64,000 nt of DNA from Natronobacillus azotifigens (GTDB lineage: Bacteria > Bacillota > Bacilli > Bacillales > Amphibacillaceae), in the NCBI RefSeq assembly GCF_026805325.1, contig NZ_JAPRAT010000014.1:25044-89043 (forward strand). The letters run 5' to 3'. Position numbers and translations under genes: made by a program. Below, one piece after another: positions 47,281-57,208 of this stretch. Under the pieces are notes generated by a model, which saw only the letters and a program-made list of their open reading frames with translations, searched no databases and was not told the DNA's origin. Numbering within the stretch: the stretch's first letter is position 1; the number at the start of each line of letters is the position of its first letter.

Positions 47281-47883
47281 TTAAAAATCAAATGTTTCTC
47301 CAGCCTTTAGATCACCAGTTAATACATAAATGCCTTTTTCTTCTGGAGCATTAGGAAGGCCTAATTCCTTTTGTGAGCAAATCATACCAAACGAATCTAC
47401 TCCTCTTAGGTTCGCTTCCTTAATCTCCATACCACTTGGCATAATAGCGCCGACCTTTGCAACAACCACATGTTGCCCTGCGTCAACATTTGGAGCTCCA
47501 CAAACTATTTGCACCGTTTCCGTACCAATATCTACTTGGCAGACATTTAACTTATCGGCATTCTCATGTGGTTCTTTCGTTTTTACATAACCAACTACAA
47601 ATTTTGGAGATAAATCCAATTCCAAGCTTTCAGGAACACCATGTCTGTCTAATATTTGATTGATTTTTGCAAGCATAACTTCATCCAGTTTATGCTTACC
47701 ATCTTCTAGCTCCATGTTGCTTCCTTCTCTAAAAATGTTATAACCTAAAACTTCTTTTGACTCTGTGTCATAAATTTTCGTTACATGACCATACTGATTA
47801 AAATCAATTTGGTAACGATCTCCTTGCTTAAGCGGGACAATTAAACAATCACCAATTCCTTTTCTGTTATAAAAAACATGCAT
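47281..47883 (-). CDS. ytpR: YtpR, tRNA-binding domain protein
   Basis: The 200-residue protein ends with an EMAP/Trbp111-type OB-fold ([56 protein letters not shown]), related to the tRNA-binding domain at the start of PheT. The N-terminal 90 residues ([12 protein letters not shown]) are specific to YtpR. The start at 47883 follows AGAGG by nine bases; a longer frame would start inside the ribosome binding site. It begins one base after the ytpQ stop, so the genes are coupled. A tRNA-related role is likely but not established. Confidence 0.92.
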   Translation of the reverse strand: MHVFYNRKGIGDCLIVPLKQGDRYQIDFNQYGHVTKIYDTESKEVLGYNIFREGSNMELEDGKHKLDEVMLAKINQILDRHGVPESLELDLSPKFVVGYVKTKEPHENADKLNVCQVDIGTETVQIVCGAPNVDAGQHVVVAKVGAIMPSGMEIKEANLRGVDSFGMICSQKELGLPNAPEEKGIYVLTGDLKAGETFDF

Positions 47884-47884
47884 C

Positions 47885-48709
47885 TTATTCATCCTCTTTT
47901 TTCTTATCATTAGTAGGTTTATTTTTTGCTAAAATAAAAATCGGCTCGAGGTTCTTATCCTTGTACGTCAATGCCAACGAAGTGATAGGTACTCTACCTT
48001 CTGCAAAGAACTTCATGGTCATTTGCGCCAGAATATCGTAACCCATTTCATTTTGGATATCAACAACAATAAGAACATCTTGGTGTGGAACAGCTAGAAC
48101 TAATTCACCCTTAGCTTCTTGCTCCATTTTTTCTAACCACATCTCATTAAGGATCCTGCTAGCATCATATCCATCGTTCGTAGCTATGAAGAAAAAATCA
48201 TTCCCTGCTACTTGTTCTTGCTTGGGAGAAATCGGCAATGAACGAAGATTAAACAGCGCGACTTCATAGACATGGGAGTTTGTCCATCCAGCTTGATCAA
48301 TCATTTCTTGATCAATTAATTGATAAGTATTATTCATATCTAGTGCATAATAAATTCGCGTTTCCGCTGTATGCTCCGTATAAACTAGTGCCTTTCCATC
48401 CTTTTTTTCAGTTGGAAAGGATGTGGATCGAATAACCGGAAAGATTTTTTGTTCATTTCCAATCAATTGTTGTTTTTCTCGCATCATGTGTAAAGATTCG
48501 GTAACATGATAAACAAGTTCATCAATCGCCGCCTCACCACGAGACTCGTATTTCGCAATGACATTTGGAAGTGAAATGAATACACCTTCATGCGTATCTT
48601 TCCACTCTATTCGATAACGATCTTTTTCGCGATCAAATGACTTATGCCACTCTGGTTGACTAAATTTCTCATCCAATATTTTTTTTAGTTGTAAACTCGT
48701 TTTCGCCAT
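47885..48709 (-). CDS. ytpQ: YtpQ, DUF1444 protein
   Basis: The 274-residue soluble protein belongs to the Bacillus YtpQ family (DUF1444), whose function is unknown. It has no signal peptide or membrane helix. The start [10 protein letters not shown] at 48709 follows AAGGAGGAGATAACT; a longer frame from 48748 would run through that ribosome binding site. The ytpP-ytpQ-ytpR order is as in B. subtilis. Confidence 0.9.
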   Translation of the reverse strand: MAKTSLQLKKILDEKFSQPEWHKSFDREKDRYRIEWKDTHEGVFISLPNVIAKYESRGEAAIDELVYHVTESLHMMREKQQLIGNEQKIFPVIRSTSFPTEKKDGKALVYTEHTAETRIYYALDMNNTYQLIDQEMIDQAGWTNSHVYEVALFNLRSLPISPKQEQVAGNDFFFIATNDGYDASRILNEMWLEKMEQEAKGELVLAVPHQDVLIVVDIQNEMGYDILAQMTMKFFAEGRVPITSLALTYKDKNLEPIFILAKNKPTNDKKKEDE

Positions 48710-48795
48710 AGTTATCTCCTCCTTAAGGAGAAATTTATCACGATACATTGTATCATGAAAAATAGCGCTAGAAAAGAATAGTGAACCACTGCTCT

Positions 48796-49110
48796 TTATC
48801 CGAGTTTAGTTAGAAATTCTTCTATTTCTTCTTTTGATTTTCGATCTTTACTAACAAAACGATCGATTTCTTTTCCATTCTCAAATGCCAAAAAGCTTGG
48901 GATACCAAAAATATCATGGGAGACACAGATATCAATAAACTGATCCCGATCAACATAGATAAACGTAATATGAGAATATTTCTCTTCTAATTCTGGCAAA
49001 AATGGCTCAATAATACGACAATCTGGACACCAGTTTGCCGAGAACATAAAAACTGATTTACCTTTTTCTTTTCTTTCATTAAATTCTTCTTCTGACTGTA
49101 ACTTTTGCAC
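48796..49110 (-). CDS. ytpP: YtpP, thioredoxin-like protein
   Basis: The 104-residue protein has a thioredoxin fold with the active-site pair CPDC at 28-31 (FSANWCPDCRII), and the cis-proline region GIPSFLAF. The CPDC centre differs from the CGPC of TrxA. It is probably a bacillithiol- or coenzyme A-linked reductase, based on work on the Bacillus family, but the substrate here is unknown. It lies between the PTS-like permease and ytpQ. Confidence 0.9.
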   Translation of the reverse strand: MQKLQSEEEFNERKEKGKSVFMFSANWCPDCRIIEPFLPELEEKYSHITFIYVDRDQFIDICVSHDIFGIPSFLAFENGKEIDRFVSKDRKSKEEIEEFLTKLG

Positions 49111-49130
49111 AAAAAAACCTCCTAAAAATA

Positions 49131-50171
49131 TTATTCATAGTGTATTTTCATATCACCAAATGATATCCAACCTTTATGCCTCATCCATTCAGCAACTGCT
49201 AAACTAATTAGTGCTGGACCAACAATATGGATCAATAAAATCATCCAAAAAACATCTAAGGAAAAGCCCATTGTCTGAAAAGCCATAATTTGTCCAACAA
49301 AACCAGACGTTCCCATCCCTGCGCCAGATGCGTTGTTCGTCATATCCAGCCATACTGTTGCAAATGGAGCCATCATTGCACCCGCAATCGTTGGCGGTAC
49401 CACAATCAATGGCTTTTTGATAATATTTGCGATTTGTAACATCGATGTACCAATTCCTTGTGCTAACAAACCACCTAAACCATTTTCACGATAACTACTA
49501 ACTGCAAAACCAACCATTTGTGCGGAACACCCTACAACTGCTGCTCCTGCTGCTACCCCATCTAATGATAGCATTAACGCAATGGCCACACTAGATATAG
49601 GGGCAGTCAAGGCCCAGCCCATTAGAACCGCGACGATAATCCCCATCACAAACGGTTGTTGTGCCGTTGACCAATTAATCACACTACCAAGACCTGTCAT
49701 AAAGCTATGTACTGGCGGCCCAATAAAGGTAGCAACCAAATACCCCACCAAAATGGTTAGAAAGGGTGTTAATATAATGTCTAGTTTGGTTTCTTTATAG
49801 ATTAACTTCCCACATTCGGTAGCGAATAATGCACTAATATACGCACCTACAGGCCCTGCTAACTCGTACCCAAACGCACCTGCAAATAAAGCAGAGAACA
49901 ATACTAATGGAGGCGCTTTTAAACCAAAAGCAATCGCTACACCAATAGCACCACCAACAATTTTATTATCCATTGCAAATGAACCAATCTCTTGCATTGC
50001 GTCGGTGAAACTTGAATCCCCTAACATTGTTGCGAATTGCTCACCCAACGTATTAATGATAAGACCAATAATTAGCGAGGAAAAAAGTCCCAAAGCCATA
50101 TAACTTAGGGCGGTTATTAGATAGGCATGTGTAGATAAATGAACATTTTTTCTGGCAAAAAAACTCTTCAA
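49131..50171 (-). CDS. PTS EIIC-type membrane protein (PTS_EIIC_2 family)
   Basis: The 346-residue protein has about nine hydrophobic segments, rich in glycine and alanine (GAIGVAIAFGLKAPPLVLFSA, TPFLTILVGYLVATFIGPPVH, GVAAGAAVVGCSAQMVGFAV). This fits the PTS_EIIC_2 family of EIIC-like proteins encoded alone, without EIIA or EIIB. Its transport substrate is unknown. I chose the TTG at 50171 (MKSFFARKNVHLSTHAYL) because GGGGGAGG lies five bases ahead, rather than the upstream ATG at 50225. It is not part of the yt cluster in B. subtilis. Confidence 0.8.
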   Translation of the reverse strand: MKSFFARKNVHLSTHAYLITALSYMALGLFSSLIIGLIINTLGEQFATMLGDSSFTDAMQEIGSFAMDNKIVGGAIGVAIAFGLKAPPLVLFSALFAGAFGYELAGPVGAYISALFATECGKLIYKETKLDIILTPFLTILVGYLVATFIGPPVHSFMTGLGSVINWSTAQQPFVMGIIVAVLMGWALTAPISSVAIALMLSLDGVAAGAAVVGCSAQMVGFAVSSYRENGLGGLLAQGIGTSMLQIANIIKKPLIVVPPTIAGAMMAPFATVWLDMTNNASGAGMGTSGFVGQIMAFQTMGFSLDVFWMILLIHIVGPALISLAVAEWMRHKGWISFGDMKIHYE

Positions 50172-50578
50172 CGCTTCCTCCCCCTTTTCTTTGTATATCT
50201 TACACAAATAGAGATGGAAAAACAAGCAAAGATCATGATCCTAGTAGTTGCATTCGCCCATAAAAGCTCTTATTTTATTACGAAACTGGTATGCGAGTAA
50301 TCATTGTAATTAAATAAGACCTCCAGTGTAATGGAAGCCTTATTAATACTATTTACTTAAAAAATGTTGTTCATTGATTAGTGCCGAGATGGAACAATCT
50401 CAATCAATAGATCGTCAATTGTGTAATTAGATCCATTACGTATAGCATACACTTATTTTCTTTATATTATTTTCCTTATAAAACCATTGTTCAATAGAAT
50501 CACTATCTTTTTTTATAAACTTAAAACTACCACTAAGAAAAAAAGACAACAACTAAGGATAGTCATTCTATTTTTATC
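50172..50578 (-). other. intergenic region between PTS-like gene and lipoprotein gene
   Basis: Apart from an imperfect hairpin at 50316-50342 (AAGACCTCCA and TGGAAGCCTT), I see nothing that I can name. The lipoprotein gene downstream end and the PTS-like promoter should both lie here. Confidence 0.45.
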
Positions 50579-51091
50579 TTAGTGAAGAAACACGATAGAA
50601 TTAATCATCTCCATCATATCTGCTGCGTTTTCCTCTAAATCACCTAATGTTGTTTGTGTCGTTATTTTAACTCCACCAATCCCAACTTGTAGTTCATAAC
50701 TGTCTTCCTTGTCCGCAACTTTCAAATACCCGAAACGTTCTTCATCTTCAAATGTCTCTAAAAGAGAGAAGTCGTCATTTGCTTTGGCAGAGAGGTAAAA
50801 CAAGTCACTATCTTCTGCTTCAAAAGTGTTGTAAAACAAAATGAACATTTGATCATCATCGCGAAAAATCAAGTTACTTGGTGAATCTTCCACGACTTCG
50901 AACTGATCAGAAATATACAATTGAAAAAGTTCCAATTCCTCATTTGGATCAGGTGATTCTGTATAAAATGCATTTTCTACAGTTTCTTCTATTGTTTCAA
51001 ATGCTTCTTCTTCTGTTATTCCACTACATCCACTGATAATAGCAAAACTTGCCACAATCATTGGAAGTGAAAATACGAACAACTTGCTCAT
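50579..51091 (-). CDS. lipoprotein of unknown function
   Basis: The 170-residue product is not recognised. It has a lipoprotein signal (KLFVFSLPMIVASFAIISGC, lipobox ISGC), so it is anchored to the outer face of the membrane. The mature part is acidic and alternates short strands, with no cysteine or metal motif. AGGAGG lies eight bases before the chosen ATG at 51091; the frame is open up to 51160 without a ribosome binding site. Its neighbours are unrelated housekeeping genes. Confidence 0.78.
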   Translation of the reverse strand: MSKLFVFSLPMIVASFAIISGCSGITEEEAFETIEETVENAFYTESPDPNEELELFQLYISDQFEVVEDSPSNLIFRDDDQMFILFYNTFEAEDSDLFYLSAKANDDFSLLETFEDEERFGYLKVADKEDSYELQVGIGGVKITTQTTLGDLEENAADMMEMINSIVFLH

Positions 51092-51209
51092 CTTCATATC
51101 CTCCTGAATGATAATTTTCACATTATCTATCATACTATGAATTTCCGATGAAACAAGCATAGATTTGAAATTAACAAAACCTTAATATATTGTAATAATT
51201 TTGTTATAT

Positions 51210-51728
51210 TTAGCGATTATTCATCGTCTTTTGGTAAAACAAATATTGTCCTTTCAGTTGTTTGACTACATGAGCAAACATCTCTTCTCGTGTTACGATA
51301 TTTTCAGTTAATATACCAATCGTTCCTTCGCTTTGTCGAACATCGATTTTATTTGCAAAAGAATCTATTACCCTGCCCAACTCTTGCCCTCTATCTAATT
51401 CCACAACTAATTCACTTGGAAGCGGAATCCTCGCACCACTTGCAATGTAGAGCTGGTTATGTGGATCTACTAGTGCACCCCAATTGCACAAAAAGAGGTG
51501 ATCATGAAGCCGCATTACACCACCTTCTAAACCAATCGCAAGATGTTCTGGGAATCGCTTATGAATTTCATTTGCTCGATTGATGGCACCAGTTAAGGTT
51601 TCCTTATCACTAAATGGCTGATCCGAAACAAAAGATGGAACATCAATTGTCTCCACTGTTTCTGTTGGATAAACTAATTTCACGGCACTTTGCTTTGCTT
51701 TATTCTTTGAACCAAGAATGATTTTCAT
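51210..51728 (-). CDS. DUF84 family NTP phosphatase (YjjX-like)
   Basis: The 172-residue protein starts with ILGSKNKAKQSAVKLV, and has the DQPFSDKETLTGAINRA and AIGLEGGVMRL segments of the DUF84 family, which hydrolyses inosine and xanthosine triphosphates in the E. coli homologue YjjX. The likely role is to clear damaged purine nucleotides. I prefer the ATG at 51728, ahead of which AAAGGG is seen, over a longer frame to 51761. It lies upstream of the lipoprotein gene and downstream of ytoP. Confidence 0.85.
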   Translation of the reverse strand: MKIILGSKNKAKQSAVKLVYPTETVETIDVPSFVSDQPFSDKETLTGAINRANEIHKRFPEHLAIGLEGGVMRLHDHLFLCNWGALVDPHNQLYIASGARIPLPSELVVELDRGQELGRVIDSFANKIDVRQSEGTIGILTENIVTREEMFAHVVKQLKGQYLFYQKTMNNR

Positions 51729-51767
51729 TATGCTTAACCCTTTCACTCCTAAGTTTTTCAATCGTAA

Positions 51768-51806
51768 AAAAATAAGAAGCAGAATAGTTAGTCCTGCTTC
51801 TTATTT
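51768..51806 (-). terminator. terminator after ytoP
   Basis: AAATAAGAAGCAG and CTGCTTCTTATTT arms around a 12-base loop, directly after the ytoP stop. Confidence 0.9.
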
Positions 51807-51809
51807 CCA

Positions 51810-52877
51810 TTAGCTATTAGATCGAATTTGCGCAACCGTATTTTCGTCTGTGTTTTTAACTAATCTTACGATGAGTTCTTTTGCTGCAGCATAATCATCG
51901 ACATGAATAATAGAAGCATGTGTATGAATATAACGCGAACAAATACCAACTACTGCAGAAGGTACCCCTTCATTTGCTAAATGAACTCGTCCTGCATCCG
52001 TTCCACCTTGTGAAATAAAATATTGATACGGAATATCATTAGACTCTGCTGTATCTAAAATAAACTCACGCATTCCACGATGTGTAATCATCGAACGATC
52101 AAAAATCCGCAATAATGCACCTTTACCTAATTGTCCGAATTCTTTTTCATCCCCTGACATGTCATTTGCTGGGGATGCATCTAAGGCAAAGAAAATATCC
52201 GGTTTAATCATGTTTGCAGCTACCTGTGCACCGCGAAGACCAACCTCTTCTTGTACTGTAGCGCCAGAATATAGCGTATTGGGCAGTGTTTCTCCTTGTA
52301 ATTCTTTTAACAATTCAATAGATAAACCACAACCGTAACGATTATCCCAAGCCTTTGCTAAGATCTTTTTCTCATTAGCCATTGGTGTAAATGGGGTAAC
52401 AGGAACAACTTGCTGTCCTGGCTTAATCCCAATTTTCTTTGCATCTTCTTCGTCATCAGCACCAATATCAATTAACATATTTTTTAATTCCATTGGTTTT
52501 GCTCGTTGTTCTGGTGTTAAATTATGTGGAGGTATAGAACTAATAACCCCAATAACAGGGCCATTATCGGTCATAATTTGAACGCGCTGCGCCAACAAAA
52601 CTTGTGACCACCAGCCACCAAGTGTTTGAAAACGCAACAAACCATTTTTCGTAATCTGGGTTATCATGAAACCAACTTCATCCATGTGTCCTGCTACCAT
52701 TATTTTCGGGCCGCTACCTTTTTTTACACCGAATATTCCACCTAAGTTATCTTGAACCACTTCATCAGCATATTGCTCTAGCTCATTACGCATAAATTTA
52801 CGTACAAGATGTTCATTACCTGCTGCACCTTGCAACTCCGTTAACGTCTTAAATAACGTTTTAGTTTCCTTATTCAT
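51810..52877 (-). CDS. ytoP: M42 family aminopeptidase
   Basis: The 355-residue enzyme is a dinuclear metallo-aminopeptidase of the M42 family. Visible metal and catalytic segments are [19 protein letters not shown] (bridging aspartate), [10 protein letters not shown] (catalytic Glu-Glu), [11 protein letters not shown] and the C-terminal [13 protein letters not shown]42 enzymes form dodecameric shells that trim peptides in the cytoplasm; in Bacillus YtoP the peptides are often glutamyl or aspartyl. Order ytoP then ytzB is as in B. subtilis. Confidence 0.95.
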   Translation of the reverse strand: MNKETKTLFKTLTELQGAAGNEHLVRKFMRNELEQYADEVVQDNLGGIFGVKKGSGPKIMVAGHMDEVGFMITQITKNGLLRFQTLGGWWSQVLLAQRVQIMTDNGPVIGVISSIPPHNLTPEQRAKPMELKNMLIDIGADDEEDAKKIGIKPGQQVVPVTPFTPMANEKKILAKAWDNRYGCGLSIELLKELQGETLPNTLYSGATVQEEVGLRGAQVAANMIKPDIFFALDASPANDMSGDEKEFGQLGKGALLRIFDRSMITHRGMREFILDTAESNDIPYQYFISQGGTDAGRVHLANEGVPSAVVGICSRYIHTHASIIHVDDYAAAKELIVRLVKNTDENTVAQIRSNS

Positions 52878-53064
52878 ATGTATGACCTCCCATATTCTTG
52901 TCCATTATTTTTATTGTAGCGAATTTTGAACTTCATTACCACTCTTGTGACCTAAAAAAGATTTTATGAATAAATAAAATTCATACTTGTTTCAATCTGT
53001 TCAATTTACTATATTGCAGAAAATAAGGTATACTATTGATAATCTTAAATTAGAGGTGAATTAA

Positions 53065-53382
53065 ATGAACTGGAAAAAATTATTATTTGCGGGCGGAATT
53101 GGTGCGGTGATTGGTTATTCTGTAAAGGCGCAATTAGACAATTTACCAATTAGACCTGAAGAAGCATTAAAACAAGTAAAGAACGCTTTTAGAGAACGTG
53201 GGCCAGTTAGCGGGTCATGGATATACATGAAACCTGAAGAGTTAACCTATAATGAGTTAGACTACACTGTTTATCGTGGTGGGATTACTCGCACGATCGA
53301 TAATGTAAATACACAATATGAATTCTTTATTGATGCCTATACGGGCTCTGTTATCGCTGTCGAAGAAACAAGTTCTATCTAG
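53065..53382 (+). CDS. ytzB: YtzB, PepSY domain protein
   Basis: The 105-residue protein has a short N-terminal hydrophobic segment (LLFAGGIGAVIGYSVKA) and a single PepSY-like domain (ALKQVKNAFRERGPVSGSWI, YEFFIDAYTGSVIAVEE). The domain often inhibits peptidases, and the neighbour ytoP encodes a peptidase, but that enzyme is cytosolic, so a direct link is not certain. It is divergent from ytoP with about 190 bases between. Confidence 0.87.
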   Translation: MNWKKLLFAGGIGAVIGYSVKAQLDNLPIRPEEALKQVKNAFRERGPVSGSWIYMKPEELTYNELDYTVYRGGITRTIDNVNTQYEFFIDAYTGSVIAVEETSSI

Positions 53383-53477
53383 AAAACATGATCATTACTA
53401 CATCAAAAACAACAACAAACAAGTTTCTAATTGATTATAGTCAAACACAAATTGTATAAACTGTATATTAGTGAATC

Positions 53478-53568
53478 CAGGTGTATGTAGGCGTTTCGAC
53501 GAGGTTAGCGTCATTTTCCAACCTCAACCTCGGCAAAAGCAAGCCTTATGACGAAGTTACAGTACTTT
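53478..53568 (-). repeat. isolated partial copies of the 52-bp hairpin repeat (site 3)
   Basis: Reading on the minus strand, AACCTCGTCGAAACGCCTAC matches the last unit of array 2 (47078). An adjacent AACCTCGGC-containing segment resembles array 1. It lies between ytzB and trmB, and has about one and a half degenerate units in the opposite orientation to both arrays. Confidence 0.75.
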
Positions 53569-53691
53569 TTTATCCCCCATCCTCACGTAAACATCATTAA
53601 AGATAAAGAAGATAAATTACTGAGCTGTTTATGCCCATTGTGGTTGGGATTATTATTCGTTTTACCTGAAAAGAGTATAGAAAAAAATTCA

Positions 53692-53727
53692 AAAAAAAAA
53701 AAAGAGACAAATATGTCTCTTTTTATT
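53692..53727 (-). terminator. terminator after trmB
   Basis: AAAGAGACA and TGTCTCTTT arms with a 13-A run upstream (T-run on the minus strand). It overlaps the trmB stop. Confidence 0.85.
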
Positions 53728-54370
53728 TTGGAAATCTTGCTTGGCAACGATAGATTGGTTGTCCTTTTTCTGAGAATTTCTCTTCGTACTCAGTCATCAC
53801 ATTCGTTGGATCTTCGTGAGCGTGAAGATCTAATAAAACTTCTTCAATAATCATACCATACTGAGAAAAACTAGCTAAAGAATACTCAAATAAACCTTGA
53901 TTATCTGTTTTAAAAACCAACTTACCTTCTTTTTTCAGCACTTGTTCATATTGCTCTAAAAAAGACTTGTGCGTTAATCTTCGTTTTTCATGACGATTTT
54001 TCGGCCATGGATCGGAGAAGTTAAGATAAATTTGATCAATCTCTTCATTTCCAAACATATCACGTAAATCTTTTGCATCTTGATTGATAAATTTAATGTT
54101 TGAAGGTTGTTGTTCTTCTGCTTTCTGCACAGCACTTACTATGATACTTTTTACGACCTCAATCGCAATAAAATTACGATTAGGGAATTGTTTTGCCATA
54201 CCTGTAATAAATTGGCCTTTTCCAGCACCAATTTCTAATTGGATTGGCTGTTGTTTTGGAAACGCAGTTTGCCAACACCCTTTATAATTATCTGGGTCAA
54301 GGATGACATATTCCTTTTGTTCGTTTAAATAATCATCCGCCCATGGTTTGTGTCTTGCACGCAATTTCAT
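53723..54370 (-). CDS. trmB: tRNA (guanine-46-N7) methyltransferase
   Basis: The 215-residue protein uses S-adenosylmethionine to methylate G46 of tRNA. It has the SAM-binding LEIGAGKGQF motif, NFSDPWPKNRHEKRRLT with the catalytic aspartate, and FKTDNQGLFEYS. Length is normal. It sits directly downstream of the YtmP gene on the same strand with 20 bases between, as in B. subtilis ytmP-trmB (ytmQ). Confidence 0.97.
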   Translation of the reverse strand: MKLRARHKPWADDYLNEQKEYVILDPDNYKGCWQTAFPKQQPIQLEIGAGKGQFITGMAKQFPNRNFIAIEVVKSIIVSAVQKAEEQQPSNIKFINQDAKDLRDMFGNEEIDQIYLNFSDPWPKNRHEKRRLTHKSFLEQYEQVLKKEGKLVFKTDNQGLFEYSLASFSQYGMIIEEVLLDLHAHEDPTNVMTEYEEKFSEKGQPIYRCQARFPK

Positions 54371-54390
54371 TACTCCTTTAATCAGTCGTT

Positions 54391-55242
54391 TTAAGACTTA
54401 CTATATAGCTTTGCTCGTTCAACCAATGGATATAATTCTTTAAGGTCTTTTGTTGCTTCAACAAATTTTCCAGATAATTGATTTGTATAGTAAGTAGAAA
54501 TGAGATCATAAATCATATACCAGTGCATTCTTGTGTAAAGATTATCATGATTTTGAATGCCATACATCTCTAACCAGTTATCCCAATCCTGTTCAGGAAT
54601 ATACCAATTTAATAACATTCCCAAATCAAGTGCAGCATCACCAATTTGTGCATTATCCCAATCGATTAAATATAATTGACCACAGTTCGAAACGAGCCAA
54701 TTATTATGGTTTAAATCACAATGGCACACTACTTGTTTCACACCTGTCAGTATAGGTAAGTGGTTTTCCATAAATTTCAACCCTTGATGGATGGCTACAG
54801 GAACAACAACATCATTGGATTCCACCGCCAATCGTTTCAGGTTCTGAAATAGAAATGAAGGATCCATTGGTTTTTTACCCATTCGTGTTAGTAAGTCTAG
54901 TAATTCTGCTGAATGATGAATTTTCCCTAATAGATTTGCCACCATAGGGTGCTGCATTTCTTCAGGATTTAATTCTTTTCCATCAAGCCACTCTTGCGCA
55001 GTGATCACATCACCATTCTCTAAGCGTTTTGTCCATACTAGTTTCGGTACGATTCCTTGAGCAGACAAAACCGCTAGGAAAGGGGAAGAGTTACGCTTTA
55101 GAAATAGACGCTTTTGCGCTGATTTTGCATAATAAGCTTCACCAGTTGAACCACCTGCTGATACAATTGTCCATTCCTCACCAAGCATATACTGCACATT
55201 TTTCACCTTCCAATCTTTCACTATAGTCCCTTGTTTATTCAA
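54391..55242 (-). CDS. ytmP: YtmP, aminoglycoside/choline kinase-like phosphotransferase
   Basis: The 283-residue protein has the APH/choline kinase fold. The catalytic loop HCDLNHNNW and the metal-binding YLIDWDNAQIGD are intact. The N-terminal lobe has LFLKRNSSPF with the ATP-binding lysine. Relatives phosphorylate small molecules such as choline or sugar alcohols; the substrate of YtmP is not known. It is co-transcribed with trmB. Confidence 0.9.
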   Translation of the reverse strand: MNKQGTIVKDWKVKNVQYMLGEEWTIVSAGGSTGEAYYAKSAQKRLFLKRNSSPFLAVLSAQGIVPKLVWTKRLENGDVITAQEWLDGKELNPEEMQHPMVANLLGKIHHSAELLDLLTRMGKKPMDPSFLFQNLKRLAVESNDVVVPVAIHQGLKFMENHLPILTGVKQVVCHCDLNHNNWLVSNCGQLYLIDWDNAQIGDAALDLGMLLNWYIPEQDWDNWLEMYGIQNHDNLYTRMHWYMIYDLISTYYTNQLSGKFVEATKDLKELYPLVERAKLYSKS

Positions 55243-55278
55243 TAAAAATAGTATGTTAACTATCTAATAATCAATAAA

Positions 55279-55431
55279 GTGAAACTTCAATCAGTGGGGG
55301 TTTTTAGATATTCCCCCACTGATTGTTAGTTGATCCATTCGGGGTGCTAGCGTCCGTTACTCCCACGTAAACAATTTGCTTTTCTTGTTGTTTTGAAGTG
55401 GGAGTCTTACGGACGGTTGCTCCGGGATAAA
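55279..55431 (+). repeat. dispersed IS200/IS605-like element, copy 2
   Basis: It runs from GTGAAACTTCAATCAG to CTCCGGGATAAA. Hairpin one is CAATCAGTGGGGG with CCCCCACTGATTG. Hairpin two joins GTCCGTTACTCCCAC with GTGGGAGTCTTACGGAC. There are no terminal inverted repeats and no coding frame. It sits between ytmP and the next gene. Confidence 0.85.
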
Positions 55432-55560
55432 TTTTTATTCGTAAAATTTTTTGTCAAAAAAAGAATGATAATATTAGATTACCTCATAATAGGGGGAAAG
55501 ATCAAGTTTAATCTTTACTATCTTTTAAAAAACTTTAAGGAAAACCCCCAAGCTTTCCGG

Positions 55561-56472
55561 TTAAAATTCTTCCTTATCCTGTTGATTCCATTCTGGCCGA
55601 TTCACTGCAACCGTGTCAGAAAAGGAAAGCAGCGCTTCTGCTACTTTTAACTGATTATGTTTTAATGGGGAAACAAAATTGCGTTTCTCTTGAAGCCATT
55701 GTTCGTGCTGATCTTTTCCAACAAAACTAGTCTGATATGGCTCTAAATAAAATTGAATGTGATTTGTACGTGACAGAACTACATTATTGACGGGGATATT
55801 TAATGAATTTACAGCCAATATACTTTTCACAATTTTTTCCGTTCTTCTTATCGAAATCATTGGACTTATTATCTTCTTTCTTACATTATTCTCCTCAACA
55901 AACCAAGTCCTACCGTCTTCTGCGATAAAATGTTGATCGGACGGCCTCTCTAATAACTGGATAATTTCAATACTAACAGGAGTAATCATAATAATGTCAG
56001 CATCGACACTAGCATTTTTCAATTGAAATATAGGATGATACATAAAAAGAAACGTATCCGGAAATCGCTGCATAAAATACTTCAACGTTAAATTCTCTTG
56101 ATAACTTTTATCAAGAAAAGACATTTCGCTAATGGTCGATGATGCCCAATTGAGTTGAAAAGGGAATAACATATCTAAAAATTGTTGTTTTAGCTCTTCT
56201 TTAGTTTTGGGTAGTTGCGATGTTTCGGCTTCCTCCACATCGATTTCCTTACGTCGATTAAAGAATTGTTTAAAATTAATAAACGGAAACTTTTGTTCCG
56301 GCTCCTCTGTATCCTCTTCCTCAGGTTCACTGATCCTTGTTTCCCACATTTGAATCATTTTTTTCCAATTCTCTTGCTTTAATCGAATATATTGTCCTGG
56401 ATAATGAAAAACATCGCGTTGATACCGGGAAATATAATCTTCTAATTTTATCAGTTGTCCCATAAGAATCAC
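55561..56472 (-). CDS. conserved Bacillus protein of unknown function, possibly NERD-related
   Basis: The 303-residue soluble protein is not recognised with confidence. It begins MGQLIKLEDYISRYQRDVFHYPGQYIRLK-like and has an acidic, EEDTEEPEQKFPF linker. The segment ASVDADIIMITPVSIEIIQLLE resembles the strand pair of NERD nuclease-related domains, where the catalytic EVK would follow; here it is QLLE, so the active site is doubtful. It starts one base after the thpR stop, so the genes are coupled. I kept the upstream ATG; MGQLIKLEDY at 56463 is an alternative start. Confidence 0.75.
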   Translation of the reverse strand: MILMGQLIKLEDYISRYQRDVFHYPGQYIRLKQENWKKMIQMWETRISEPEEEDTEEPEQKFPFINFKQFFNRRKEIDVEEAETSQLPKTKEELKQQFLDMLFPFQLNWASSTISEMSFLDKSYQENLTLKYFMQRFPDTFLFMYHPIFQLKNASVDADIIMITPVSIEIIQLLERPSDQHFIAEDGRTWFVEENNVRKKIISPMISIRRTEKIVKSILAVNSLNIPVNNVVLSRTNHIQFYLEPYQTSFVGKDQHEQWLQEKRNFVSPLKHNQLKVAEALLSFSDTVAVNRPEWNQQDKEEF

Positions 56473-56473
56473 C

Positions 56474-57046
56474 TCATTCTAACTTCCAACTACAGACCTC
56501 TTGATATTTTGGTTTTGCTCCTAAGCATATTTTGTATAACACAAAGCGGTCTATGTTTATTTCAATACCTCTTGCAAAGAAACGTTTAATCGTTTGTTGT
56601 TCATCCTCGCTTAGTTCTCCTTCTCGCCACTTTTTCGCTATCGTAACATGTGGCCGATACTCTCTTCGATCTGTTGAGAAATTTAATTTATCTGTAATCG
56701 CACGAAGGGATTGAACGATATTCAATAGTTCGCACGGGCGATCAGATCCAATCCAAGCTACACGAGGTCGGTCTTTTAAACCAAAGAAACCTAAACCTCC
56801 AAGCGAAAGTTTAAATGAAGAAAATGGACATGATGAATCTATCTGATCGATTAATTGTTTTTTTTGCTCATAATCTAAAGCACCTAAAAATGCTAAAGTA
56901 ATATGAAAATCTTCTTCATCCGTCCACTGACGATAAGACAGATTACTTTCCTTTTGAAATTTTTTTTGCTCTTGCAGTAACCAACTTTTTGTTCTTCTAT
57001 CAAAAGGGATTGCCAAAAAATAATGAGTTTTTGGTTCCTTTGTCAT
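56474..57046 (-). CDS. thpR: RNA 2',3'-cyclic phosphodiesterase (2H family)
   Basis: The 190-residue protein has both 2H motifs, FHITLAFLG and RPHVTIAKKW, about 85 residues apart. ThpR/YtlP proteins open 2',3'-cyclic phosphates at RNA ends; the RNA substrates in vivo are not known. Starts with a normal ATG. It is coupled to the downstream unknown gene and divergent from ytzE. Confidence 0.92.
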   Translation of the reverse strand: MTKEPKTHYFLAIPFDRRTKSWLLQEQKKFQKESNLSYRQWTDEEDFHITLAFLGALDYEQKKQLIDQIDSSCPFSSFKLSLGGLGFFGLKDRPRVAWIGSDRPCELLNIVQSLRAITDKLNFSTDRREYRPHVTIAKKWREGELSEDEQQTIKRFFARGIEINIDRFVLYKICLGAKPKYQEVCSWKLE

Positions 57047-57208
57047 TAAATATCTCTACTTTCTGTATCATAAGTATATATCGGAATAATCTTAATTTAT
57101 TGTAAATTGAGTTCGATAACTAGCATTTTGTTAATAAAAGGTGTAAAATATGATTATAGAGATTCAGTTACACCACAATTCTAATGCAGTCATTTAAGGA
57201 GTGGTTCT

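Noticed and set aside
49131..50171. Complete PTS sugar uptake system
   Set aside because: No EIIA or EIIB gene is adjacent, and the protein fits the stand-alone EIIC-like family.
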